The notes under the pieces were generated by a model. It saw only the letters and a program-made list of their open reading frames with translations, made no database searches and was not told the origin of the DNA. The translations under genes were made by a program, and so were the position numbers. A DNA stretch of 64,000 nt, from NCBI RefSeq assembly GCF_000372725.1, contig NW_005196756.1, positions 653,783 through 717,782 on the forward strand, in the 5' to 3' direction. Position 1 is the first letter of the stretch; every line of letters starts with the position of its first letter. The stretch comes from Emiliania huxleyi CCMP1516 (taxonomy: Eukaryota > Haptophyta > Isochrysidales > Noelaerhabdaceae). Positions 9,539 to 22,796 of the stretch are shown piece after piece.

Positions 9539-12016
9539 TCATCTCTGGCGTGCCGCGTCTCCGCATTGGCGGCTGTTGGCAGCGGCGGCTGGGCGGTGGT
9601 CACCGGCGGCGCGCGTGTTGAGGGTGCCGCTGCGCCGGCTGGAGCGGGCTCGCATCCAATCGTCGGCCCGCCTGGCGGCGCGGCCGCCCACGGCAGATCC
9701 GCGGAGAGGTCCGAGGCTGAAGGAACGAGGCCGTTTGCGAGGAGGAGGCCGGCGAGGCGTGCCTGTCCACCAATCGAGGTGTGAAAGAGGCCGCGGCCAC
9801 AGCTCAATGCGACGGCCGGCGAGCCGTGCGTTGTGCGGGCAGAGCCAAGCGCGCAAGTCCGCGAGCATCTCTGGCGGCGGCGTGGCGACATACTCGCGCC
9901 TACCCCGGAAGGGTGTGAGAAGTGATGATGTTCACGCCTCCTCCGCACAGGGACGCCCTCGCGCCCATTCTCGTGTGGCGCCCCAGTCACCGAGGCGGGC
10001 GAGGCTGAGAAGAGGACCTCCTGCGATCTCAAGCAACCGGGGTCAGAACGGGGCACGCGGGGCCTCGGTGCAGTCAATCTCGGACGAGAACGGACCATCT
10101 CTACTGAGGGGGGTGGGGCCTGGTTGGTCTCTTTGTAGTCGAGGCCGAGGAAGGCAGCGAGGCGGCTCATTTGGGCTTCGACGGTCGCGCGCTCGAACAG
10201 CGGCTCCGAGGGAAGCACCTTAACCCCACATGGGCGGACGCGTTCGTGGACCGTTGGCGGCACAACGAGCGGCTCCGAGGGGCCGCGCCAGAAGCTGCTC
10301 CGGAGGAAAGTAGCTCAGCCACACTGCCACGTGCTCAGCGTACCTAGCCCACAGCGCCAGCAGTAGCCGGTGCCTGCCACCTCTGCGCACCCTCAGTTGC
10401 ACGCAGTTCCGCCGCTAATGCACCGCACCCGCACCCGCACCGCGGCTCGTCTCGCACATCGATCTCGGCTCATCTCGGGTGGTGGCGTCTCGCACATCGA
10501 TCTCGGCTCATCTCGGGTGGTGGCGTCTCGCACATCGATCGATAGACGTACGCGCCGTCCTCCATCCGCTTGTACAGCTTGCGCTGCGAGAGGATCGGCA
10601 GCCCGAGGCAGCGGCCTAACGCATGGTAGGCCCGCGGTGAGGTCTGCCGTTGGCGACTGGGGGGGGAGGGGGGGGGGGGGGGGAGGGGGGGGGGGGGAGG
10701 CAACGGCCACCCAACGAGAGGGGGGGCGCGTCGGCTTCCAGCGCTGCGAGGCACACGTCGATTTCGCGCCGCTCGCGCCGCGTGCGATTGGGGAGCTTCT
10801 CGACAAAATCGGCGCCGAGGCACGACGCGTCGAGGCCGTCGCCGCCCGGCGTTTGGCAGCGCGCCCACACCTTGAGGGCGGCGGCGAGCTGGAACGGGCC
10901 CACTGCATGCTCCTTGACCTGCCCACGACGACAAGATGTGACCATTCCGTCCCTCCCGCCGAGCGCCGACGTGCGCTCCCAGCCTGCTCGCGCGAGGAGA
11001 GCCCCTTGAAGCAGTCTCGCCGCGTCCAGGTCAGCTTGCCGCAAACCTCGACCTGCGCCACGCACGGGTCGCTGTGAAGAGACGCCGCTCACACTCACAG
11101 CACAGAGCCGCTGTCGGGCCGCGCCTGTTCGCAGAGAGAGAGGTATGAAGAGACGCTGCTCACACCGCTTACGCCGTGCTCCAACGCCATCACCTGCCAT
11201 CGCATGTTAAAAGAGGAGACGAGGCGCGCCTGTGCTCAGCGACGTGGGCGTGGACGGTTTCACACAGTCAACGCTGCTGCTGGAGGAGGAGGCGAGGTGC
11301 GCCGCAGGCTCGCGCAGCAGCAGCACGACCTTGGCGAAGGGGAGCAGCGCAAACGCGCGCCTGCTCACACCGGCCGCGGTGAAGTGCGGTTCCTCGCGAG
11401 AGACCGAGCGAATCCGCGTAGAGGCGCGCTCGGCGGCGCGCGGGTAGTCGAGGTAAGTGGCCGAGACCTCGCCCCGGACCTGCCGACACCGACCGTTGTG
11501 AAGAGGCGCCGACCACAGTCGAGATGGGCGGGCGAGACCGCAGCACCTCGTCCTCCCGGCCTGGGCAAGTGCCCAGCTGCGCGCCCTCGCCGTCCCACCG
11601 TGCCTAGCAGGTTTGTGGGAGCGTAGTCGGTCCAGTGACGTCTCGCGGGGCTGGTGCCTTCCCGCCGGAGGTGTGTGCGAGGTACGAGCACGCGCCTCGC
11701 GCGGCACCGCGGAGAAGCGCGGGGAGGCTTTGAGTCTGGGAGAACGGCTGTTGGCGGGGAGTCCACTTGCTGTGTCGCCGCCCCCTCCCGCGCCTGGTAG
11801 CGGGCCGGGCCCATGGCGTGGTTGTCGTCGAGGGAGAAGTGGTGCACCTCCTTCTCGCCCTTGTTGAGCGCGACGCGCGGGTGCCAGCCCGAGCGGAGCA
11901 CGTAGTGCAGCGTCGAGGTGCCTAGCTCGCGCACTCTCTCGGCTCAGCCCGGGCGGGCAGGCAGCCTCGGGCAAGCCTCGCGGGGAGAGTCCGCCTCCCT
12001 TTTGCGTCCCGACAAC
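9539..12016 (-). CDS. Sulfotransferase (PAPS-dependent, P-loop family), 5' end not resolved
   Basis: Exons recognised in order on the minus strand: 11995-12016 (VVGTQKGG, a PAPS-loop-like start); from 11921 down (TSTLHYVLRSGWHPRVALNK, then KEVHHFSLD); about 11483-11430 (VSATYLDYPRAAE); from 11360 down (RAFALLPFAKVVLLLREP, the 3'-phosphate-binding Arg region); about 10402-10289 (YAEHVAVWLSYFPPEQLL); from 10218 down (VLPSEPLFERATVEAQMSRL, then AFLGLDY); and about 9894-9750 (VATPPPEMLADLRAWLCPHN, ARLAG). Frame phase supports introns 11922-11994, 11361-11429 and 10219-10288, all with GC donors. An exon around 11640 (HWTDYAP) and the final exon borders are less sure. The product would transfer sulfate from PAPS to a carbohydrate or other acceptor, probably in the Golgi. 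The first coding exon lies upstream of 12016. Confidence 0.75.
10661..10699. repeat. Poly-G rich tract
   Basis: Nearly uninterrupted G with single A interruptions, inside the sulfotransferase gene region (likely intronic). Relevant mainly as a possible assembly-error site. Confidence 0.8.
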
Positions 12017-12429
12017 CTGCGCACAACGACACACGAGTGAGCCGCAATCACTCGCGGGCTGCCGTTCCCCATGCCCATGCTGCGGCCCTCGGACACCGGA
12101 AAACGCGTGGCATACGGCGCATCAGCTCGGCTATATCTCGGGTCCTCTCTTCTAGAGCGCCACCAGGAAGCGTGGCATGCAGCGAGTCAGCTCTGCGTGC
12201 CGAGCAAAGAGGGGGGACCCCTCGGCGGGCCGCACCTGCCCACCGAAAAGAAACGTGGTCTGCTCGCGGCGGGCCGCACCTGCTCGAGATGTGGCCGAGA
12301 GATGGACGAGAGATGGACGAGACATGGGCGGTATACGGGCCGCACCTGCTCACGGCGCTGACGGCGTGAATAGAGGCCGTTTGCCAGCGGCGGCGGCACG
12401 CCCCGCCGCGCCGCACCCCTGGCATGCCC

Positions 12430-15656
<3,227 letters not shown>

Positions 15657-17206
15657 TTCACTGCCTGCGCTGGCCGTGAGCAGCCATCCAAGAGCCCGCC
15701 GTGTAGAGAAGAAACTGAGCCCGCCGTGTTCTCGAGGTTCTCGAGGTGGATATCCTTTGGCCGCGTTGGGTAGCGAGGATTGGTGTAACCCGAGCCACGG
15801 AGGCGTGTTTTCTGACGGCCGACCGTCAGTGCACGGAGTTGCCCCTTCTCCGACTGCCCCGCCGTGTAGAGAAGAAACTGTGCCAGGCTTGCTAAGGATG
15901 GCTGAGAACTAGGCATGCCAGCCATCCTTACTTCTCTCACTCGAGCAGCCCGCCGTGCTCAGCCGTCGTATTTTTACGTATTTGCAACCCTAGTTTCGCA
16001 CTGTGTGCTGTGAATCGAGCGGCAACCAACAAACAGCTCTCAGGACCCCCCGGTGCTGGGGTGCTGCCAGCAACCAACCAACTCACCGGCGAGCGGAGCG
16101 AGCCGAAGAGCTGGGGCCAAATTCGTGAACGCTGTGAACGTCAACGCCGCCCGCAGCATCGAGCGAGCGGCACGTCCTCCCCACCCACAACCAGCGGCGT
16201 GTGTTGCACCATAGGTCGTCCATTGGTCGGAAGTGCGAACAGCTATGCGCATGTGTGGGGTCTGAAATGAGAGGAGTGGTGACGGGGGACAAAGCTCGGA
16301 CGTTGAGCCTGCGGAGGGCGGCGTAACGAGGGAGCGGGCTAAAGTTCATGTCGGGCGAGTGTTGGCTGTTGCGGGCCAGAGAATAAACCCCCCCAGCAGC
16401 AGAAGACATTGGACCCAGCTCTCCCGCCTCTTCACCGCCGCCGCCCCCTCCCTCCTCGGCTCGTGTTTTAGCGGTACGCTCGAGGCGGTTTTGTTCACCG
16501 CGCCTTCGAGCCCAATACACCTTCGTCGTGTCGAGTGCTGGCGTTTTACTAAAGACTTGTGAGATGTGACCATGTGAGTCTATCTCGACTACCACACTAA
16601 AAGCCGTATAGTGAGCCACTCACTCGGGCGTCTCGGCTGACGTTGATCGATCAGCGTTGATCTCTCTAGCCTATCGGTCCCCCGCTCGATCCTCGGATCG
16701 CTCGCTCGTCGAATCGATCGACTGAGCTGTCGTAGTGGAGCGTATACTCTTCACACTTTTCTTTTTTCGAAATACGAAAACGCGCGCGGCACGAGGCGTA
16801 GATAGAAGAGAGACTGGCGTGCCCCGCGCCCGGCTGGCAGTAGGAAGGTACGCCGGTGAGACCACTGGTTTGGGGTTCGACCATAAATTCTCGCCACTGG
16901 AACGCTAACCGTACTTACTTACACGTTACAGCTGCTGTATCTGTACAGAGATGCCACGCGAACCTGCACCTCGCTCCTCGCTTCACGCTTGCCTCTTGGC
17001 CTTTATTTTGCACGTATGTGTGCATGATTCTGTGTACCAGAGAAACTGTGTGAAAGAAAGAAAACAAAGAAAACAAAGCAAACGAGGGATGGGAGAAGGA
17101 CAGGGTCCCGACCTGCACGAGCAGGATGTTGGAAGCCACGCGGGTCTGAATTCTTGCATTGCCTTGTAAGCGGCGGCCACGCAGGCTTGCGCCACACCTT
17201 GCGCCA
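15657..17206. other. Intergenic, dispersed repeats
   Basis: No gene recognised between the GT34-like start (15656, minus) and the TFIIE-alpha leader. 15755-15855 is a dispersed repeat (listed separately). 17088-17128 (GGGATGGGAGAAGGACAGGG, TCCCGACCTGCACGAGCAGG) recurs with small changes at 51638-51682. The divergent arrangement means promoters of both flanking genes should lie here, but I see no clear elements. Confidence 0.45.
15755..15855 (+). repeat. Dispersed repeat, inverted partner at 63436-63545
   Basis: CGTTGGGTAGCGAGGATTGG to GGAGTTGCCCCTTCTCCGAC matches the reverse complement of 63436-63545 with few differences, including the shared segment GACCGTCAGTGCACGGAGTT. Confidence 0.8.
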
Positions 17207-17453
17207 CACCCGACGCCACTCCACCCCAGTGTGATTCCACGAGACGCCTCGCCCGCCGCTCCCTCCGCGCTCGCCCGCGGTGTGACCCAGAGGAGCTTGG
17301 AGCGGCCGCCACCCTTGCCACGCGCGCACACGGCCAGCATCCGTCACAGCGCGCCCGTGAGCGCGTGCCGGCTGGGCCGAAGCGAGAGAGGGGCCTCTCC
17401 TATGCTCTGCTCACCCGCCACGCGATGTCGACCGCAGGTGGTGCGGCGGCGAG
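17207..17453 (+). repeat. Shared 5' leader, copy 1 (TFIIE-alpha)
   Basis: About 247 bp closely matching 36367-36629. Both include GTGACCCAGAGGAGCTTGGA, GGCCTCTCCT.TGCTCTGCTC, and end ATGTCGACCGCAGGTGGTGC-GGCGGCGAG. Similarity stops abruptly 29 bp after the ATG. In both places the ATG is in frame with the downstream gene. Confidence 0.85.
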
Positions 17454-17574
17454 CCCGTCTGCGAAGGACAACACACCGCGAGTCAGTGGAGGCTGCCGTG
17501 GTCCCTTTCCGGCCAGGCCGCCTCGAGTGCTCGGCACTGCCTGCGCGACGCCACCGCCTCCGTCCCGCGCCACC

Positions 17575-18316
17575 ATGCACGCCCAAGACGAAGACTCCAC
17601 AGAAGCCGCATTTGCACACGTGGCGCGCCTCACGGCCGAGACCTTCTTCGATCTGGGCGAGGCCAAGGTTATGGAGGCGCTCATCCAGGCTCCGCGCACT
17701 GCCAACGGCAGGCGAGTGCTGGCAGCTCGCGTCCAGTCTTGCCGGAGGTGTGGCTCTGATCAGGCTCGCCCACCGCGCGCAGGAGCCCGCTGCTCCAGCT
17801 CGACGAGGACGTTGCGGCGCGGCTGCACCTAGGCACAAAGCAAGTGCGGCAGTTCCTCGGCCGACTGCACGCTGACCGCATGGTTGTGCGGGTGCGCGCC
17901 GACGGCGCCTCCAAGGCGCAGGGTGCGGATATCCTGGAGCAGAAAGAGGGGCCTCTAGCCGCGGGCGACGTGCGCTGCTTTTATGGGCTCGACTACTCGA
18001 CTTTGGTGCGCCTCTTTGCCTAGCCGAGACGGGGGCAGGAAAAAGGGATCAGACTGACTGCCAGCGACGGCCCTGTCGCAGGTGGACGTGGTCGCGTACA
18101 AGCTCGATGCGATGGAGCGCACGATCGAGGCGGACAAGCGCACCGCCAACGAGGTCCAGCACTCTAGACGGATCGTGTGGAAGTTGCCCCGGTGACCCCA
18201 CACAGACACCCCAGTGCCTGCCGCCCGCCCCGTGGGCTGCCATCAGCATACACAAGACACAAGCTCACCGAAATCGGGCCGTCTCTTTCCCTTTTGTCCC
18301 GCTCTACCGCTATGCG

Positions 18317-18408
<92 letters not shown>

Positions 18409-19721
18409 CACTCACCCACGCGCACCGGGCCTTGGACTTTGAATGCCGTGGGGCTCTCCTGTCGTCTCGTCGCGGAGTCGCGAGGGACCAGCCTGGCCCT
18501 CGCCCCACCACCTCGTGCGTGTGGAGAAGTGTACCTTACCTTACCGTGCCTAGGTCCAGCTCTACCGCTGCGGCGGCTGCCACACGACGATAGACTCGCT
18601 GTCCGTCAACCCGTGGGGACCCTAGAAGCAGAAATCTCCCCGTATCTCCCCGTATCTCCCCGTATCTCCCCGTATCTCCCCGTATCTCCCGTACCTCGGC
18701 GAGGAGCGGCGGACCCTAGAAGCGGAAAACGGATCGCTGTCTCCCAATGCTCGAGGACGTCTTCAGCGCATGCATTCACAGCTGTATTCGCTGTACCCGT
18801 AGCCGCGTGTATGCACGCGGTGCTCCGAGTACGCGGCACGAGACCGGACTCCCGCCCCAATGTTGGTGTACTCACACTTGTAGGTGGATGATGTCGTCGG
18901 GCTCGCTGCAGTGCGAGGCAGCTCCTTGCCCGTGCAGCAGCAGCCCAGCGCACTCTGCACGGGACCCCGCCCGCGCCTAGTAGGCGTGCGGCTCGGAGCT
19001 GTCCGAGGTCGACAACTCGGTCAAGCTGCGCGAGTTTGAACAGCGGAAGGAGGAGCTGGCCGACCTGCTGCAGCTTCGCGCGGCGCTGTGTGACGTCCGC
19101 GACGCTGAGCCGCCACTCTACAAGCGGCCTCTCCGTGTCGACCCAGCCGCCAGTGACGCCTCCGACGGCCTCGTGGGAGGTGCCGGCGGCAGCCGCAGTG
19201 TCGGGCTGGGCCATGCTGCCGGCGGCGGCGAGAGCACACTCGGCAAGTCGCGAGGGCCGGCAGCGGCTCGAGAAGCCACCTCGGCGCCGCCAACGTCGGT
19301 CCCGTGGATGCTCTCGGCAAGTGAGGCGGCGGCGGCGGCGGCGGCGCGCGCGACGGGAGCGGACGCACAGGAGGCGGCGGCGGGAGACGGCGCGGCAGGC
19401 GACGCACAGGCGCAAGCGTGGGAGGAGCGGGTGCGGGCAGCGGCGGCTACCGTCAGCGAGAGTGGCGCTAGTGGTCAGGGAGGCGAGGCGGCGCCGGCAC
19501 ACTCGCCCGACGCACGGTCCCGGGCGGGCGCGGAGGGCGCGGGCACGGAGGCGGCGGCGCCGGCGGAGGAGGAGGAGGAGGAGGAGGAGGAGGAGGAGGA
19601 AGTGGTGCTGGTTCAAGGGCTGCCAATGCCCTTCTCGGCCGTCACGGAGGAGGACCAGCAGCGCATGACGAGCGAGGAGTTCGCACGCTATGAAGAGCTG
19701 TATGCCGAAGCGGTGGGCTGA
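17575..19721 (+). CDS. Transcription initiation factor IIE, alpha subunit
   Basis: Model: exons 17575-17711, 17783-18005, 18082-18153, 18554-18600, 18884-18917, 18984-19721; 416 residues, close to human TFIIE-alpha (439). The N-terminal winged helix includes FFDLGEAKVMEALIQAP, TKQVRQFLGRLHADRMVVRV and CFYGLDYSTL, then VDVVAYKLDAMERTIEADKR. The zinc ribbon is CGGC (exon 4) with LQCEACG spanning the exon 5/6 join. The C-terminus has an acidic Glu run and ends RMTSEEFARYEELYAEAVG. The ATG at 17575 sits in an excellent context (GCGCCACCATGC); an in-frame ATG at 17425 would add 50 residues. Introns 1 (17712-17782) and 5 (18918-18983) need GC donors. TFIIE-alpha recruits TFIIH to the Pol II preinitiation complex. 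Confidence 0.9.
18320..18404. repeat. (CA)n microsatellite in TFIIE-alpha intron 3
   Basis: About 42 CA units with one CG interruption, inside the 400-bp intron 18154-18553. Confidence 0.97.
18639..18690. repeat. 10-bp tandem repeat CCCCGTATCT, about five copies
   Basis: Lies in TFIIE-alpha intron 18601-18883. Related in style to the ATCTCGG-type tandem motifs of other introns. Confidence 0.85.
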
Positions 19722-20388
19722 CAAGAGTCTCTTGTGTGGAGCACGGCTTGCGGCCCGCCGCGGTCGGCGGTCGGTAACTACTCTCGGCCTCGTCTCGGAG
19801 TCTGTGTCTACGCTAGTCTGTAGAGACTGACTCACACCTCTCTCCGGTTCCCCGGTCCTCGCCCTCGTCGACCCCCCCCCCCCCCCCCGACCCCGACTGA
19901 GGTATGAGAGATACTCACACTCACACTCGTCGGGAGCTGTGCGATTTGAAGCAGCAGATCTTGCACCGAGCAGTGTAGCGGGTGCCGATGCAACTCACAG
20001 ATGTATATCATGTATTGCACACAAACGAAACGGAAGCGCCACGAGAACGCGTTGCCCCCCCCCCCCCCCCCCCAGGAGTCGGACAAAGGGGCGCCGCATG
20101 TCCCCCCGGAGATGGAGGGCGGCGGCGAGGCGGCGCGTCGCGGCGTGCGCAGTGGATAGCTAAGAAGAGGGAGCACAGCTTGCGCGCCGAGAAGAACGCG
20201 AGATGCGCTAGTGGCAATTATGACGGTGGGGCCTAACCGGGTATGCAACTAGAGAGCACGCGACGGCGCATGCCAAGCGCAACTACGCGGCACATGCAGG
20301 AGCGCCGACTGGCACTCGAGGAGGAAGGAGGAGGTAGGGCAAGCCCGTGGCAAAGGGGCCGTCGAAAAAGTGGTGGGGAGCACACTAG
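19722..20388. other. Convergent intergenic region
   Basis: Between the TFIIE-alpha stop and the COR-domain exon. Holds C homopolymers at about 19873-19888 and 20056-20073. No gene recognised; further 3' exons of the COR gene could lie here but I cannot place them. Confidence 0.4.
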
Positions 20389-20938
20389 TTAAAGCCAAGA
20401 CGCAATTGCGGAAAGCACAGAAGCACCTGCGGAAACCGCACCTAAGTCTGCGGAAACCTCGGCGGCAAGCGGCAGGATCGGCAGCTGGCAACGGAGGGTT
20501 AGCTGCTCCTCGCCCGGCGCGAAGGTCTGGTTCCAGCTCTCTAGCACGCCGTCGGGAAGCTTGTCCGGAAGCCGCATGGGCATCATCCAGAGGCAGCCGC
20601 TCGCAGTGGCGGAGGCGAGCAGCAGCACGCCCGACTCGCAGAGCATTGAGTAGCACCTCGCCAAAGTCGTCGGCTGTGAGTAACGGTGCACCACCGCCCT
20701 CGTTGCAGGCCCACAACAGCGGCATTAGCTCCTCACGCAGCTCGCCGCGCGTGGCGAGCGCTTCGAGGCCCGCGAGGAGCACAGAGCTCGCCACCACTAC
20801 CGCCGGCTCGCGTTCAACATGACGCGCCACCAACCGCTCCGCAAAGACGCGGTCGAATGAGCCGTCGGCGGCGTTCAGGCGGTGGTCGAGAAGCGGCTTG
20901 AGCAATGCCGTTACGAGAGCCGGGTCGATGTACACAAG
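20389..20938 (-). CDS. COR-domain (Roco family) protein fragment, frameshifted
   Basis: A minus-strand exon begins after TTGGCCAG at 20939-20940: LVYIDPALVTALLKPLLDHR, then REELMPLLWACNEGG and TADDFGEVLLNAL. It continues in the next frame as ESGVLLLASATASG, WMMPMRLPDKLPD and LPILP. These match the C-terminal-of-Roc (COR) pattern: DPALV..LLKPLLDH, LMPLLW, then a leucine-rich strand and an MRLP segment. One extra base at about 20638 separates the two frames, so the copy is broken or the base is an error. No ROC GTPase (GKTS P-loop) or kinase part is visible within several kb upstream on this strand, so this is a partial gene or the other exons are unrecognised. Confidence 0.6.
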
Positions 20939-20946
20939 CTGGCCAA

Positions 20947-21018
20947 TGACAGCTCAGCGCAGGAAGCCGGGTGAGTGGGCTGACTCTATCGAGTTTTACA
21001 TCTACCTTCAATTCTTCC
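20947..21018 (+). repeat. Solo partial copy of the 127-bp repeat
   Basis: GACAGCTCAGCGCAGGAAGC through GGGCTGACTCTATCGAGTTT to TTCAATTCTTCC matches the end of the array at 22480-22552. It abuts the splice acceptor of the COR exon. Confidence 0.85.
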
Positions 21019-21106
21019 GCGCGTGAGCGCAACAGCTTATGCAGAAACAAAGAAAAGCTGCAGCGTTCACGACAACATGACTACGGAGCGCACCACACTC
21101 CTCTCC

Positions 21107-21190
21107 TTTAAATCCCTGTGTGGTGGCGGCGTGCCGTTCTCCCATCCCTCCCTTGGGTTGTGTGTTTTCTTTCTTTCTTTCTTTTTACGG
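21107..21190 (+). repeat. Polypyrimidine dispersed element, copy 1
   Basis: Core TTTAAATCCCTGTGTGGTGG, CGGCGTGCCGTTCTCCCATC, CCTCCCTTGGGTTGTGTGTT, then (TTTC)n. Other copies at 30975-31050, 49690-49785 (minus), 50390-50450 and 55592-55680. Confidence 0.85.
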
Positions 21191-22139
21191 ATGGAGAGAG
21201 GAGCTACGAGTCACACTCGAACTTGTATTTATACATAACCGCGTATGACGTACCTCTATCCAACAACGACAGCCAGGGGCGCCGCCGAGGTGCAAAACAA
21301 ACAACTAAAAATCTCTCTCTCTCTCTCTCCGAGGTAGATTTAGAAGCCAACAAGAAATGTGTCACATTTCTTTCTCCGAGGTGCCCACGGCCATCCCCAC
21401 CCGCGCCCAGATGGGCCGCGATGAGAGCGCGCCGAGCGCGAGGGCGGCTCCCCATCGTTGATCGGAAAGCCAATAGGCTCACCAAAGTTCGCAGGGCAAC
21501 GCCGAGGAGAGCCCAACAAGCTATGGAGAGCCCACGAGAAAGCGGATTTGGCACGAAGGTCTTGTCGGCAAACAAGCTCACCTTTCTTGTCAACTCGCCC
21601 ATCTCAGCGTCTGCCGCACAGTTTTCGACTTGTGCTTCAGGCCTCGACGCAGCGAACGCGCGCCAGCTCCGCAACTCCATCCTCTTCTTTTACGCTCCCA
21701 CCACCATCCCCGCTCTGCCACCAAGTGAATTCGAAGAAGATGAGTACGGAGAGGTGCACAAGGCCAAGTTCAACATGACGTCGACGCGGCGCGAGGCCGC
21801 GCGATCGAGACGACGAGCTTGGCCGACACCACAGCCGCGCACGGTGTGCGACGGCAAGACGACGGATGCGACGCCGTTTGGCGCGCGGGCTCCTCCCGCC
21901 CGTCGTGCAGTAGACAGCCGCGCACGGTGTGCGACGGCGAACATGACGGACACAAGCTGTCATGACGCAGTTAGTAGAGTGTGCGATGGCAAGGCGCGGT
22001 TCCGCTCGCGAGCCTCAGCGAACACACTGGGTGACCAGGATGCGCCCCCATACGCGGCTCGGTGAGCCAACAGAAGACACAACTGCTAGGTAGGTCAGCC
22101 CCACGGTCCGTGTGACATGCGTGGACACATGTGAGGGCT

Positions 22140-22552
22140 GGGGGACAGGTGAGCCTCCGGCTGGACTCACACCAGCAATGCAGAGAGCAGCATGTGCACA
22201 GCCAAGGTGCGTGTGACAGCTTAGTGACAGCTCAGCGCAGAAGCCGGGTGAGTGGGCTGACTCTATCGAGTTTTACATCCGGACAGACGAGCCTCCGGCT
22301 CGACTCACACCAGCAATGCAGAGAGCAGCACGTGCACAGCCAAGGTGCGTGTGACAGCTCAGCGCAGAAGCCGGGTGAGTGGGCTGACTCTATCGAGTTT
22401 TACATCCGGACAGACGAGCCTCCGGCTCGATTCACACCAGCAATGCAGAGAGCAGCACGTGCACAGCCAAGGTGCGTGTGACAGCTCAGCGCAGAAGCCG
22501 GGTGAGTGGGCTGACTCTATCGAGTTTTACATCCCTACCTTCAATTCTTCCA
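22140..22552 (+). repeat. 127-bp tandem repeat, about three copies
   Basis: Period 127 bp; each unit contains CCTCCGGCTCGACTCACACC, AGCAATGCAGAGAGCAGCAC and GGGCTGACTCTATCGAGTTT. Copies are nearly identical, so the expansion is recent. Confidence 0.9.
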
Positions 22553-22602
22553 TGTGAGTCTGCAGCTCACACCTTGTACTCCAGTCCAGAACTGCCAGTC
22601 GG

Positions 22603-22668
22603 TCATGCGCGCGCAGCGCGCCGGCCGCAAGGCGGCCTCCGGCCGCCATTTGTAAATGTAGGGCCTCA
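22603..22668 (+). repeat. Left inverted repeat flanking the TylF-like gene
   Basis: CGGTCATGCGCGCGCAGCGC, then GCCGCAAGGCGGCCTCCGGC and CGCCATTTGTAAATGTAGGG. Its reverse complement occurs at 24004-24072 (with a 14-bp insertion). The inner GGCGGCC/GGCCGCC part can also form a local hairpin. Confidence 0.8.
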
Positions 22669-22796
22669 AACTATGCAACACTCGCGTCGCGTGATTACGA
22701 AACGTGTCCAGGGCTTGTGTGCCAGCTCGCGCGGAGGCTGCGCGCATTCGTCTGCAGCCTGTCAGCTAGTGAGTGCAGCCTCGCCTCCATCCAGAT

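Larger units (their letters stand above)
20939..22796. other. Repeat-rich interval with one unassigned open segment
   Basis: Contains a partial copy of a 127-bp repeat (20947-21018), a polypyrimidine element (21107-21190), the 127-bp tandem array (22140-22552) and the left inverted repeat of the TylF locus. On the plus strand, about 21530-21780 reads as one frame with GTKVLSANKLTFLVNSPISA and FEEDEYGEVHKAKFNM. It is not low complexity and could be an exon, but I recognise no family. Confidence 0.35.

Noticed and set aside
18177-18593. Open frames encoding poly(His-Thr) or poly(Val-Cys)
   Set aside because: These come from (CA)n/(GT)n microsatellites; the same applies to frames at 30262-30495, 30810-31106 and 59260-59732.
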